A DNA stretch of 64,000 bases from Epinephelus fuscoguttatus (GCF_011397635.1 NC_064758.1:16359013-16423012); one strand, 5' to 3'. Counted from the first letter of the stretch, positions 22,446-35,900 are shown. Notes: generated by a model from the sequence alone, not told the origin. Program-made: numbers and translations.

Positions 22446-25400
22446 TTGATCTGCTCCTTTACTCTTTGTGTCCTTGGTGACGGCATGGGTGGCAGTTAAT
22501 ATGAAAATATGGAAGTATAGCCTGTAGTTCAAGCAATGGCCTGAGAGCCAGCCAAACTCTGTAGCATGACATAATTTACAACATCCGGCACTACCCACAT
22601 TGTTTTAATACAAAGCTAGTTGAATACTGGCAAAGTAACCTTTTAGGCAGCCAGAGTCGACAAATAGAACAACCCCAGAGAAGGGTGCTCCAAACAAATG
22701 GCTACCGATCATTATCAGCCAACGTTTGTTCTAAAAGGTTTGAAGGATGATCAGAAGAGCCAGTTAGATGATGCAAAACACGCAACGCAATTTCTTTATG
22801 CACTACTAAAATAGCTTCATTGGTCTGACAGACTCTGGCTAACACTGAACATTCACTGTTACATTCATGGTTTACTGCTAACCTCACGTTCCTGAGTGCA
22901 GACGTACTGTCTCTCTCCTCTTGCTTACCATGTGCATCGCATTGAATGCATCTGTAGAGGCTGCGTTATACTCCGCTGTTTTCTGACAGTGTTTATATTT
23001 AGCTTTATTTTGTCCTGTATTGTGCCCACACGACCAACATGGCATTTTTATGTATACCTTCATACCTTTATGCATCTGCCCCCACATGCAGGAGCCAGTT
23101 GTAACAGCATCTGGTGTGCGTGAAGCATTTTATTCAATGTAATTCGACATCTACAACTGAGTACAAATATGTGTCTAAAGCCCTTCTCGTGGCAGCGGAC
23201 GCATTAAATAAAAGCCATGCACTTCAGTGCTGCTGCTGGAAAAAATCACAGGGGACACACTGTGTATACATGAAGGCCCACATTTGTTGCTACAGCAGAG
23301 AGAAAAGTAAAAGTCCATTTAGTAGCAACTATGGGAGGCTCAAAACAGTAAAGCTATGTTTTCTTCATAAAACAAAAATCACTATAAAGTGCAGAATCTC
23401 TCATTTCATTTAACTTCAGATGGGAGCAGATTTAAATCTGATTGTGTCATATCAAATATATTTATACAGCAGTTTTCTCTACTGCTGGCATTGGTGCGTC
23501 ACTCCGCCTAGAGACGCTGCCAACCCACCTGAAAGAATCTCATTAGTATTGGTTTCAGCTGAGACTTGTCTGATGTGTGACAGTCTACATGCTGTTTCAG
23601 AGGCTTCTCCACGCTGACGATTTGGGGGGGAAACAGTGCTTTGCAGGTAATAACAGGATAAGCATGGATTTTGACTCAACAAAAATAGACTCGTCTAAAT
23701 GAATCCAAGCTATTTCTGCCTCGCTTGTTAATCTAGACGAAATGTATCACTGAACTGCCTGCGTGAACTCATCGTAAGCTGCAGCATGTTTCTCAGTCGA
23801 CACAGGTGCTACCCCTGAAACCTAAATCAGACCCCAGAACTGGATCGCTAACCTCCGTCACTCATAGATTACTATACTATAGCTGGCGGGGGCTGACTGT
23901 GCACTGCATCCAGAACAAAGCGGAGAGACAGCGAGAAGAGACAGAGAGGATAAAAGAGCAAGAGAGAAACCCAGAGAGGACGATTTTGAAAAAAAACCTT
24001 CTCGTCATCGGCTCTGTGGAGCTGAAATCCCCTCTCTCAGCTCTCTGGCTGGTGAACAAGCAGGGAGCCACAATGGCCAGCAGATTCCCCCGGATTTGGA
24101 GCACAAAGGGTGGGCAGTCGTCCACCCAATAACCCTCAAAACCCCCCACCGCCCTGCCACATGCATCCCTCGCTCCACGCTCCATCCCTCCATCCGCATG
24201 GCCTTCCATTCGATCTGACCACCAATGGCTGCTGCACTGACCGGCCAACTGAAACAATAGAATACGTGTGTGGATGCATGTGTATGTGCACACACACTTA
24301 CCCAATAAATCCTGGAGATTTTAGCCAGCTGTCACTGTCCTGCCAGACAAGAATGTCATAGTTGTGGTAATTGGAGTTTTGCTCCAGGCACAAAAACACA
24401 CACGTTTGTATAACTATGAATGTGAGGACAATAATGGTGCCTGTCTTTACTCCTAAATGTGAATCCTAAATCTAATTTTAACCATAAATTCACCCTAAAA
24501 TAGATTTAAATTACCTCACATTGCAGAAATATCGAAATAAAACTTGAGTGTTTTTTAAGGATAGTAATAAACACACTGGCTTCCTATTAGCTCCGAATAC
24601 GTGTTTATAAAGTTTAAACCGAGGACTCGAGTTCAGCCTCGTCCCGGGCTCATTAAAAGTTACCTGCTCTCGTCACACCTGGACCCAGCAGAGGAGATCC
24701 TTTGACCCATTTCCAGTCCCCACCCTTAGCTTAAAAAACTCATGGCTTCAAGTTTATTGCAGCCAGGTGTTTAGTGCGCTTGAGTTTGGCATAATCATTA
24801 GGTTGGTCTCAGACAATTAAACAATGAGACGATTAAGCTCAATTAATGACTAATGTCTAATGTCTCAGGCACTGTTATGTTCATGCCTGAAGCGAAGGTA
24901 TGGAGACGGCAGCAGGTGGCTGAGTGTAGCACAGCGATGGAGCATCCACTTAGCCAAGTTACAACTACCAATTGTGTGAGTGAGTGTGTGTGTGTCTGCA
25001 TTTCCATGAGTTTATGCCAAAGCCTGACTCTAATCACCAGGATTGTGCCACTTGTGTCTGCCATGACAGTGATAGTAATTGCAGTAGCATTTTGGCTCCA
25101 GTGCTAATAGAAGTGTGATGAGCAGCCGGGCGGCTGTTGAGACTGATCGCCTCATCAGAAATGGACATCAGTGGGCCCTTAATGTGACTCAGCAGTGTGT
25201 TTTTTTTTTAAAAAAAAAAAAAAAAACAACAACAAGTAATTGCAGTTTAGATATTTCATTTTTCTTATGTGCGACGAAAGCTCATCTGTGAGGAAAAGGT
25301 GGAAGATTGCAAAGGGATCCAGACAAAATAATGGATATATGAACAGAGATGGTCTCTGTTTGATGGAAAAGTGCATTTATTCAAGATAGAAAAGCTAAGT

Positions 25401-26229
25401 TAGACAAGGGTGTGTAATGTCAAAATGAATCACAAGGGTTGCAAACAACACTGTTCAGCACACACTTTTTTTTGGCTTTCAAGAAATGTTCTATACAGCC
25501 CAAATGAGCTTCCCCCATTGGCAGAGGTCACCCTTACAGACTCAGAGTAGACCAACTGAAAAGAATTTACTACCAGCTGCCATAGCGGGGCTGGTCCGTG
25601 AATCAAAATCATGCCAGGAGTCAGTATTTCAGTGGTGAGTGAACAACACTTAAGAGGACCTACTAAAAAGAACCAGTCTGCTCATCGTAGGTGGTTTTGC
25701 TGATGCTAACTTCACATCAACAGGCTCTTTGCTGCTAGAAGTGGCACTAACCTAACATTAGCTTGCTGCTCCCGGCCTGCATTTAGCATTGTTGAATTTG
25801 ACTTTTTTGAAGCCCTTTTGTGTCGTCTTCTGACTCTGTTTGTGTTCTTTGTGATGCCCTTTTGGAGCCAGGACAACATTATTGTTATGTAACATTACTT
25901 AGACTGGCAACTGACAGAGAAGAGCATGCGAAATAGGGAACAGTTGAGCGTCACGTGGTACATTCATTGTGCCCCCAGTGGCCCCTGGGTAATGCAGTTT
26001 ACTTAGGGCTGTTATGACTCACCCAGAGAATGGAAAGCGTGGAAAAATAGCAGCAGCTTGTGAGAAGCGCCTTTGTGCAATAAAACGTCACAGTACTCAA
26101 TAGAGTAAAATATGGACGTGCAGGTAGCGTACTGGTGACCACAGGCCCATTTTCCGCACTGATTTGGGCTCGACCGAGAGCAACTATCCTGCAGGATCAT
26201 GTGTCCCATGGGCAGCGCAGGGAAGACTA
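22446..26229. other. Gene-free stretch
   Basis: No supported exon. A GA-rich patch at 23925-23985 precedes a short frame at 24073 (MASRFPRIWSTKGGQ, 19 residues) with no recognised homology. A T8/A18 tract is at 25200-25226. Confidence 0.45.
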
Positions 26230-26820
26230 TATTAAAACTATTGTTTACCAAACTACTAGCTACTTCACAATGAAAAGGAGTTAAACTACATCTTAACTAC
26301 ACTTGTTTTTTTAGCTTGTCAAAGTAAAATTGTTTTCAAAAACTAGTTCAACTACATCACAGGAAATGATCAACATCTGGGTCTGGAAAAAGTGAAAGTG
26401 TAGATGTGTTGGATTTAGGGACTAAGGACTAAGGCAGGCCAATCCTCACCTAAGCAGCCTGGGGATGTGTTTTAAGGAGAGGATAGGGAGCAGTTGATGG
26501 GATGGAGTCACGAAAATTATAAACTTAAAAATTCATAGTATTCAGTCAGAGTTATCTTGGTTGCAAATAGCAGGCGATTGTCATTAAATTACAACCATGG
26601 CTAATGAGCTGTGGCATTGTGCTATATTGTATAGCAATAAATATCATGAAAATATTATGGATATGTAGTTTGTAATAAACAACATAAACTACGTGACTCA
26701 AAGTAGTTAACTATTGAAAAAGCCACAGAGAACTGAATGTAGTTTAACTGGTACCCAACTATGGCAAATTGTGGTTATGCTAGTAACTAAACTACATGCA
26801 GTCAACTAGTCCCAAACACT
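26230..26820. mobile_element. Degraded hAT-like element
   Basis: Rich in 'actacat'/'gtagtt' units on alternating strands, and closes with 'cagtcaactagtcccaaacactg' (26798-26820), a terminus type recalled for fish hAT MITEs (CAGTGTTTGGGACTAGT on the other strand). The left end is not clear, so 26230 is approximate. Confidence 0.5.
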
Positions 26821-28845
26821 GCCAATGCGATCCTGGGAACCAGTCAGGATGCAGGACGAGGCTCATTCCTGTAGTTTTTGTAGTCTTTTAGCCTAATAAT
26901 TATGAAACATGTTTAAACTACATCAAAAACAACATAAAATTCCCAAAGCACAGGTGTTAAACTACTTCAGAGGTAGCCATTTGCTCTCATTTATCTCAGC
27001 ACACTTTGAATATCAGTTTGTGTACATTCACATTTTGGGTTGTTTGATTTTTATTAGTTTTGTGAGAGGTTTTAATTGTATCACAGTTTCCTCTGCAGAT
27101 GGACTTTTACATTCCTGACTCCTGGGTTTGACTTTTTAATGAGAGACTTGGTGAATGCAATTACTGATCAGTGTTATTTGGCAGTCAACTTTTAAATGGT
27201 AATGTCAAGTCTTCCTCAAATGCTCTACCAAAGAGGAATATTCAAAGCCATCTGCACTGTCACACAGAACCTGATAAAACTTTATTCATTTGAAGATTTA
27301 TAAAATACTTACTTTTTGCTAAAATATAGTTTTTACCTGAGCGTGACACAGCACTGGTCCAGGAAATATTTTCACAGTCTTCCCTCAGAGATTTTATATA
27401 CACCAGTTTCACGCAGCTCCAAACATTCAATCAGTCCTAAACCCACAGGTTAACTCAGAAATGCCACACAATCTGTTATTACTGCAGTATTATCAATCAA
27501 AATGTCGAAGGAGTTCAAGCTGTTTATAGACATTTTTTACAATCAATCCCAACTTTCTTTTTTACAACTGTTCTTTTCAAGGCTGTCTAAGCGGGGACGA
27601 GCTGCCCCGGCCTCTCATCTTCCACCGTTGTCGAGACAGCGTCAAGAGGATCAGCGGCTCAGCTGACCCACAAAAGGTTAAAAATCTGATTTTCTGCTCT
27701 CTTGTAAATGTAACCAGTGACTCATACCAGACTGCCTTCAAAGCTGGCTCCCACTTCCAAACAGTTTCTGGGCAAATGACCAATGCTATCAAAGAAAAAA
27801 GCTTTGATTCCCATGGCATATTTATTGATCATAACACTGCCTTTTGATATGTGCTGCTAGAAGGGGAGCTCTCCCCTGAATATCAATGAAGTCCCACTGA
27901 CAGGCAGATAGAGTGGGAATATCATCAAGGGCCTATTCATATTTCGTATTTTTCTATTGCAGTCTATTCTCTTCTGCTGTGTTCAATTCTGCCTCGCACT
28001 ATTCATTTTCTGCTGTGTTTTTTTCTCTCGCCTATTTCAATCTTTTCTGACTTCTCCTCACTCACCTTCTCTTACCCCACTAATGTTTTGTGTGTAATCA
28101 CAGAGTGAGCCACAGTCAGGCGAAGGCAGCCAGAGTTCGTAAGAAATATGAAAACCTAATTCTCCCTCTTCTTTTTTACAGAGGATCAAACGCCCAAAGC
28201 AGTGATCAAAAGACACACTTTCTTTTTTTCCCCTTCATTGGAGTTTTTCTTTGCATTATCATTCTGGTTTTTCACTAATGATCATTGTCACAGTAGATGT
28301 AATATATGAAAACACTTAGTAGGAGACTACCTGTATGATGACAGACGCTTTTATTAAAATATATATTTCTAATGCGGTGAACTGACCTCCCGTGCTCTCT
28401 CTGAGGATCACTTTGTAAGATTACTTGAGGAGAAAAATCTTACAGTACATCGTGCTTCATCTAACTCTGCTGAGATGTGGGAGTATTTTTCTTTGCAGAT
28501 GCTGAGAAATTAAAATTCCCATCATTTCCAGACTGACTACTACATGTTTGATTACAGCTGTAAAATCTCAGTTATGCTTCACCGCAGCCTGATGCATCAC
28601 ATCCATATTCACAGTGCAGAGCAGCTCTCTGCACATTATGGCCTTTTGACGACAGTTGCCAATGCATGTGTGCCAACTAATAAGTCACATTGAGAGTCAA
28701 ATGCGTTTATAAACTCAAAAGAGAATAATGGAAGACAATGAGAAAAACAAAGAGCCGTGCTTTATACTGTACACATTTGATCCATCAGGTTGAATTAAGT
28801 GTGCCAACCCACAAGATCCTTTTTATTTGCCATTTTATCGGCTTG
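26821..28845. other. Gene-free stretch
   Basis: No exon, RNA gene or intact repeat recognised. Reading frames are short. Confidence 0.45.
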
Positions 28846-29239
28846 GCTCCTGGGGACGGCGGTGTCAGTCTACCACTTTGGTCCAGGCTGAAATATCTCA
28901 ACAACTATGAGATGGATTGCCATGAAATTTGGTACAGACATTTATGGTCCCCAGAGGATTAGGCATAATAACTTTGGTGATCCCCTGACTTTTCCTCTGG
29001 TGGTACCAGAAAGTCAAAGTTTTTGCCCTTGCTATGAAATATCTCAACATCTACGTGATGGATTGCCACAAAGTTTTGTTCAGACTAACTTGGTCAAATT
29101 TCCAACTCGTCAAATACGCTTGGTCAGTGGCCTGTCGGTGTCAGACTCTGATGTACAGAGGTACCCTTTAGCAGTGGTATGAGACGCCCCAGGCAGCAGC
29201 ATCTGTTGACGCTCCAGGCAACTACCGTAGTATAGAGAG

Positions 29240-30162
29240 TAGAGTTGTCAAAAGTATCGATACTCTTAAAAGTATCGATATTCAAATGCTGTATCCGGAT
29301 ACAATACTAATTTACAAAAGTATCGATACTAACAGTGCACGCCACCTCAGCGCCTGTCGGGGGCATGCGATGGAACCGACGAACACGCACTGTGCAGGCA
29401 GCGTCTGGCAGGCACAGACCCCTCGCTGAAACCCGGCTTCTTGTCGTCACTGTGCATGCATGCACACATTTCTGTTGCTGTAATATGGCCAGCGCGGCTG
29501 CAAGAGGATCAGAGCAGCCAGTTTTGGTCAAAAATGTTAAAGGAAAAAGCGCTCTTTGGAAATATTTAGTGAAGTGAACACAGCACGCTGCAGACGGCAG
29601 GTATAGCCCCTCCCCTCACTAGCAGCTGAGCAGCTGGTGTCGCCAGCATCAAACTACAATATAACTTCTAACGTTAATGTGGGAACTAAGCAGAAAACTT
29701 TATCAGTCATGCCCGTCTGTAACATTAATAGACAATATTAGTTTAACAGGACAACACAATTATGTGTGTCTGAAAAGTTATGTTAACTGCAAAGTCGCAG
29801 ATTGAAGCTGAAAAAACGTTTGGTTTCTCCTGTCACCCCTGGTTCTCTGATCACATAGTGAGGTAGAAACAGGAGCATCCTGAGCCTAAACTACCAACTC
29901 TATTTGATCAGCAACGAAATATGGTGCCAATTCACCAGAAGCACAGAAAATAAACAGGGCTGTAGATAAATACATTTGCATGGACAGATCTTGCTTCTGG
30001 TTGTTACTTATTTATTTATCATTGATGTTACTGTTCTGATCTTTATTTAAAAAATAACATGCCTCTTAATTTTTTGCTGCTGTATCGAAAATGGTATCAA
30101 GTATTGAATATTTTCCTGGGTATCGATATCGAGTTTGAAATTTTAGTATCGTGACAACCCTA
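29240..30162 (+). mobile_element. Non-autonomous hAT with perfect 8-bp duplication
   Basis: Ends TAGAGTTGTCA and (complement) TAGGGTTGTCA, flanked on both sides by ATAGAGAG (29232-29239 and 30163-30170). Subterminal regions carry AGTATCGATA palindromes (29252, 29268, 29318, 30119-30130), probable transposase-binding sites. Length 923 bp. It retains only the start of a transposase gene. Confidence 0.9.
29485..29577 (+). pseudogene. hAT transposase N-terminal remnant (BED-finger start)
   Basis: A 30-residue frame from the ATG at 29485 ends in KGKSALWKYLVK then TGA. The K-S-x-(L/V)-W-K-Y pattern matches the first strand of BED zinc fingers at the start of hAT transposases. The catalytic domain is deleted, so movement would need a transposase made elsewhere. 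Confidence 0.6.
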
Positions 30163-30432
30163 ATAGAGAGTGAAAAAGTCTGCAGAGGGTGAGCAGGAGG
30201 GAAGGTGGATGGGTTGAACTAACTTTGGTCTTTCACCCAGGAGCCTTCTGTCACAACGTAGTGTGCTATTATGTGTAGCATACTATGCTGACATATGACC
30301 AACCCGGTCTCACTCCGAAGTCCTCAAAATCTAGTGCTTGGGCAGTGACTTGTGGCATCAGACACCAACAAAAAAAGCCGTCCTTTAACGTTGGCATGAT
30401 ACGCAACCAGGCACCATTATAGTTTAATGATG

Positions 30433-30456
30433 CTCGGCGGCGGCGGCGGCGGCGGG
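30433..30456. repeat. (CGG)n trinucleotide run
   Basis: About seven CGG units within a repeat that begins near 30301 ('aacccggtctcactccgaag'). Confidence 0.85.
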
Positions 30457-30699
30457 GGAAACACTACCGGACAGGAATGAAACTAAGGTGGTGAAAGTCC
30501 GAGTGGGGCAGGCGGGTGGGGTTGTGCAAGGGTCCAACACACTGACTTTCACCTGGGAGAACTGTGTTCATGTCACATCAGATTATAAAGCCAAACCTTG
30601 TTCTTTTTTCCTAAACCTATCCACGTGTTTTTGTTGCCTAAACATTTGTTGTTTAAGGAAAGAAATGTCAATTTGGGGTGTTGTACCGATGTAGTGCGT

Positions 30700-32885
30700 T
30701 TATTTTGAAAGAGACTGTATGTGAACATTAAATTTCCTGTGAAAACAGAAGTGTATTTTGAAAGAAGACAATGCATGTAACAGACATAACTTGATACAGT
30801 GTCCCAGAACGTCAACAACCAATGCACCCAGGGTACCTTGCGTGTCCCAGCTGGACGTGGAAAATCCATGACCAAATATCGATATGTGACAAGGTCGGAG
30901 TGAGAATGTGTTGGTATGACGTGTGTCACGTGAGTTACATTAATTTAGTCAAAAACGTGAGTCTGTTTATATGAAGCCAAACGTTTTTTTCTATACTAAG
31001 CCACATGTTTTTTACCTACGTTCTCAGTTTATTTTGATTTACTTTTATTTTTTTTTATATGCAAGCAGAAACTGTTTATGTCCTGTGAAAAAAGAAGTTT
31101 ATTTTGAAAGGAGATGATGCCTGTCACGAGAATGAATTGATATGCCGTCCCTGAACATGCAAAATTGATGCAGGAGGTGCACCTAGCGTGCCATATTTTG
31201 ACGTGACAGGCCACTGACCAAGCAGTGTTTGACCAGTTGCGAGTGAGAATGTGTTGTGTAGACATTCATGGTTCCCAGACAATAATTCCTTCAAATTAAA
31301 CATAGAAAATACATTGTTTTCCATGTCCTCTAGAATGACGCACATAACCCTAAGCTTTTGCCACTGTCAGCAGGATATCATTTATCTGTTACAAATCACT
31401 GTTGGCAAATAAATCTGTGTTTTGGTGTAACACTTTGATGGTTATGGTTTGGTGTGGTTCAGTTTAGGCATAAAAACCACTTGATTAGATTCTGGGAAAG
31501 ATCATAGTTTAGGTTAAAATATGTCGTTAAGGTTAGTTAGATTGATTTATGACCAGATCTCTGCAAAGCTAATGACATTCCCATCAGCCTCGGCTACACT
31601 TTGTGTTTAATGCTGTTAGCAAATGTTAGCATGTTAACATGCCAAACTAAATTGTAAGAAAACATTGTCAACAACATGTTAGCATTGTCATTGTGAGCAT
31701 GCTGATGCATTTCGCTCACAGCACCACTGTACCCAAGCACAGCATCACAGAGCTGCTAACATGGCGGCAGACTCATGTTTTACTGTCTACTTTGGTTTAA
31801 GGCTGACATTTTTGTGATGTTTTCTGATCAACTTTTGACTTCTTCCTTGACATTTCTTTGTTTCTGCTTTCTTTTCTTTCTCTGTTCGTCAGTGTTTGCT
31901 ATGGTCACACTAACTTACCACTTATTCCTGTTTAATCCAAACAAGCTGCTGATGTTGCTTCCTTACACATAAAAATTCTTCAGAAGACATGCAGAAACAT
32001 CTACCTTACCCCAGGTCTTAAATTCAACAGTATTACTGTGATCGGCTGTTGATAAGAGCAGCAAAACAGCCACTGCTATCATCACCTATGTCTGTTTGAT
32101 ACTATGAATAATCAGGATGGACTGTTACAGTGACGGATATCTAATCTCTGCCACGATTTCCTATTTGCACTTGATGTGTGAAGGGCAACTTAGCTATTTG
32201 TTGTGATGAGTCGCGGCAAGAAGCACTCCAAGGTGTCCATTAATGCTGTAAAGTGACTGTTTAGATGTGAAAGAAATGGGACCTGTCTGCAGCTTTTCAG
32301 TGGTGTGGATTGCTGTTGTATGCCTACATATTTCTGCTTGTAACAGCAACTGAAAAACTGCAGAGCATCTCCAAAATTTTAAATCAAATCTGTTACAGCT
32401 TGTTTAGCAATTCAGTGCTGAAAGTGTCAGAAGTCATTCTATATTTAATTTGGGAATAGCTTTGGTATTTGGTGGTTGAACACATCAGTACTGTAGTTGT
32501 GAGGGTTTAAAGGGGAACCTATTATGCTCACTTTCAGGTTCATACTTGTATTTTTGGGTTTCTATAGAGCATGTTTACATGCTTTAATGTTAAAGAAACA
32601 CTTTCTTTTCCCTCATACTGTCTGTGCTGGAACACCCGTAGTCACCCTCTGTCTGAAACACTCATCTTTTTTATATATGCAAGCAGAAACTGTATGTCCT
32701 GTGAAAATGGAAGGTTTTTTTGAAAATAGCATGCATTTAAAGAGAATAAATTGACACGCTGGCCCTGAACATCCAAAATTAATGCAGGACGGGTACCCAG
32801 AACATCATATTTTGATGTGACGAGCCACTGATCGAGCGTTGGTATTTGACAAGATGCTAGTGAGAATGTGTTGTACATACATTCA
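30700..32885 (-). repeat. Three diverged copies of a ~220-bp repeat
   Basis: Copies at 30700-30925, 31060-31265 and 32665-32885 share 'gcaagcagaaactgt(t)tatgtcctgtgaaaa', 'ttttgaaa', 'ccctgaac(a/g)t', 'aatgca' and a closing 'gtgagaatgtgttg' block. The minus-strand frames at 30573-30929 and 31029-31265 arise from it and are not separate genes. Confidence 0.7.
32511..32665 (+). mobile_element. Left end of a TTAA-flanked MITE, truncated copy
   Basis: TTAA (32507-32510) then AGGGGAACCTATTATGC. Similarity to the full copy at 33002 is lost after about 32665, where the ~220-bp repeat begins. The upstream flank (32403-32510) is also duplicated upstream of the full copy. Confidence 0.75.
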
Positions 32886-33001
32886 ATTTATTTAGCAATT
32901 CAATGCTGTAAACGTTGGAAGTTATTCTAGATTTAATTGAGAAATAGCCTTGGTATTTGGTGGTTGAACACAACATCAGTACTGTAGTTGTGAGGGTTTA
33001 A

Positions 33002-33520
33002 GGGGACCTATTATACTTACCTTCAGGTTCATACTTGTACTTTTGGGTTTCTATAAAACGCACCCTCTATCTGAAATGCTCTGCTTTAGTGCCTGTCTCT
33101 TTAAGCCCCCCTTCCGAAAAAGCCACACCTTCAGCACCTGCACTTTCTGCGTCTCTGCACCGTTATTGCAGCTGGGAAAATGAATGTAATGGAGAAGCGG
33201 CAATTTCTACGTGAAAAATCACCAATACTAACTTCCGCAACTGTGATTAGATTTTCCTGATGTTTGCATGTAGCTACATGTAGCAGTGTATGTATTGTAA
33301 ACCTTGCAGTGGTGTGCCTGGAGCAGATGACATCAGTTTGTAGCTAGAGTGGAAACACGATATTCATAACAGTTTGACGCCTTAAGTTTTTGCTCACAGG
33401 GATTACTTTTAAATACATTTACCTCATTATCTGAAACTTTGGCCATGCTTTATATAAGTATCTGACATTCGTAACATTATATATTTGACAGAAAATAAGG
33501 TAAAGCATAATAGGTCCCCT
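33002..33520 (+). mobile_element. TTAA-flanked MITE, full-length copy
   Basis: TTAA at 32998-33001 and 33521-33524 bracket GGGGACCTATTATAC and its complement GCATAATAGGTCCCC. 519 bp, no reading frame. A frequent fish MITE type with TTAA sites (piggyBac- or Kolobok-like). Confidence 0.85.
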
Positions 33521-33524
33521 TTAA

Positions 33525-35399
33525 GTTACGGTTAAGGGCTAAGCAATGCATTATGTCCTCACTGAATCCTAAAGACGAACAAACCAGTGGGTGTGTATGA
33601 GGTATGAAATCAGATCTGGGTAGTAACATCATTTGACATTTGGATCTGAGTGGCTGTCGTCAGCATGAGGAAACTTTCATCTGATCCTCTCATCACACAC
33701 CTGCTTCCCCTCTTTTTAAAAACTCCTCATCTTTTTCCAAGGATTTACTCTCCTGTTTTTTCTCTCTCTCCTTCCACTTATCTTCTTTTTCCTTCCTCTG
33801 TTCGACACAGTCTCCTTTACCACCGTGTGGCAGTTATACCATAGGTTTATTAACCATCTTATGTCAGCCACTGTACCTTAAGGAGCTATTATTGTACAAT
33901 ATTATTATTTTTGAAATCTTGTTTTCAAGGTTGTTTTAGTGTCATGTGATGGTCTAAATTCAGTTTTAAAGGCTTGCCAGCTCTGAAAAGAAATAAATCA
34001 TAACAAAACCTGAATTCTTGTCTTTTTTTGCAGCATTTGCAATACAAACTAAGGTCAGTGGAAAATATCAGTATCAGTACTGGCCTTCAAAACCCAGATG
34101 AACTGACCTTTAACCTCCTCTCATATAATCCATTCTCATCTCCCCCTCTCTTCTCACACATTGATCAATACATACCATTTGCAATAATCCTGTTTGCTGT
34201 ACTTGCAGTACAGATGGTTCACCACATTACCATCCTCACCAGAAGCACACAGCGCCCATGAATGCTGTATCTTGTCCCCACTTAATTAGTCATTAAGGTG
34301 GATGTTTGTATTTATGTATACAGTATCTCAGTCATCAGGCATGGGCAGTCTGACACAGCCTCGTGTTTACTTTGTGGAAACATCCTGTTTCTGTTTGTAC
34401 ACACTCAAGAGCCAAGAACTGTTACTGTTGTGAGTCCAGCTCGATGACCCGATCAGTTGATTTCATCCTCAAGGCTTTTTAACATATAGCTGTTTCTGTT
34501 TTGTTGCAAACTGTCTATTGTTTTACATGTCTCTGAGCAAACTCTGTCCCTTTCCCTACGCAGTTCACTTAAGATGCTCTCAGGGTCTTGTTTGGATTGG
34601 ACAGTAAAGCTGCCAGAGTACTGTCCATTTGTGTGTCATCTTATTGGACTAAGAGCTCAGCCTCTGTCATTTTCGTGGCTTTTTAAGAGTCTTCAGTCTA
34701 CAGGTTTTCATCCAGCTGACCACCTCTGCAGGTGATTTCACTGCTTAGTTCTTCCCCTCTACTTTAAGGAGCGCTGGTGTGTTTTAGTTGGAATGAAAAG
34801 CTGCAGACAGTTGACGCTCAGGAGCAAAGTTGGCCACCTCCTCCTTGTTGTTTTGGGCTTTACAAGTAAGTATATGGAACAGCATTTATTACAGCTACTG
34901 AGAAAAATATGCAATTAAATTATAGTTACTAATCCAAATTTTGGTTATTACAACAGAATATATTCTTTATAGTAAAAGGTTTACAGTTGAATGTAACATT
35001 CATTCTGTTGCCTTGACACCTTTCACCGTGCAGGAATGCCTTCATTTGGCATATTTTAGGACAACACAGGAAAGCCTTTGGGACAAATTTGAGTGCAACA
35101 CCATAACTTATGGGATGGCTTACAGGCTTTATTCATTTGGCAGCACGCGCTCAAATTTAAGTGCTGTTTTTGATTATTCTTTTGTGTAAAAAATGCACCG
35201 CCTCTTGTATACAAATCAAATCAATGAGCATTGCTCTGAGCAACCTGAGTCTGTCATGCCTACGACCAGCCAACCATACTAAGCAAAGTAGTCAGACGCC
35301 AGACAGGAACACCTGAGGTTTACACTGCCTGGTTTGGATTTATGTTTCGGGGATCTTATAGCTTTATTTACTGCTTTAAAGCATTTTCTAGGAAATTAA
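33525..35399. other. Gene-free stretch
   Basis: No exon recognised with confidence. Short frames at 33650 and 34028 lack family features. Confidence 0.45.
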
Positions 35400-35534
35400 A
35401 AAGTGATCAAATGTAATACGTTGCATGAACTTGATGAAGTAATTTAAGATACTTACTTTACCATTTACATTTTGAAGAGGATAACTAGTAATCTGTAACC
35501 TATTACATTTCAACAGTAACCCTCCCAACACTGC
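35400..35534 (-). mobile_element. hAT-like terminus fragment
   Basis: Ends 'aacagtaaccctcccaacactg'; the complement CAGTGTTGGGAGGGTTACTG is a recalled fish hAT end. The opposite terminus was not found. Confidence 0.5.
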
Positions 35535-35619
35535 TTTTGTATCAGCCATTTGTTAAAACAGTTGTAATGAATATTCTTATATTAACAAATGATCATATGA
35601 CTACATTTTTGTGATGAAC

Positions 35620-35900
35620 CCACAGAGAATTATCCCCAAATTCCGCTCTACCCCTCAGTTCTACGGAGAGATTTTGTGTCTCTCAGCTCATTATTTTGGT
35701 TTCCGGCCCACAATTTTGTTGTTTTTGTTCAGTCTAGCTGCTCTTATAAGCGTAGTTGCACTGAAAATACTAAAAAACCCACCAAATAGCAGACATGCAA
35801 ACTTAATGAATGACAGTGTGGAGTATTTAACAGCTGAAGAGCCAGATATTTCCCTCTGGAGTTAGTGAAGACCAAAACCAAAGCTAAAAAAAAAAGAAAA
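35620..35900 (+). repeat. Dispersed-repeat fragment
   Basis: The stretch around 'ctctcagctcattattttggtttccggcccaca' and 'ccctctggagttagtgaagaccaaaacc' matches a recalled multicopy fish sequence. The 84-residue frame across it (35611) is probably a repeat artefact even though it contains a hydrophobic stretch (TILLFLFSLAALISVVAL). Confidence 0.4.

Larger units (their letters stand above)
28880..31765 (+). mobile_element. Old dispersed repeat split by later insertions
   Basis: 28880-29230 contains two copies of a 'aaatatctcaacaac...gatggattgcca...aa(t/g)tt' unit (28890 and 29036). 31545-31765 holds the 'gcaaagctaatgacattcccatcagcctc ... ttagcatgttaacatg ... cacagagctgctaacatgg' block. In fish genomes these two blocks are recalled as parts of one repeat family, so the 2.3 kb between them appears to be nested material, including a hAT (29240-30162). 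Joining the two halves is inference. Confidence 0.5.

Noticed and set aside
30573..31265. Minus-strand frames of 118 and 78 aa
   Set aside because: They are readings of the same ~220-bp repeat seen three times, with unrelated lengths and ends.
35611..35865. 84-aa frame with a hydrophobic segment, possible small membrane protein
   Set aside because: The DNA looks like a dispersed fish repeat and the frame lacks conservation clues.
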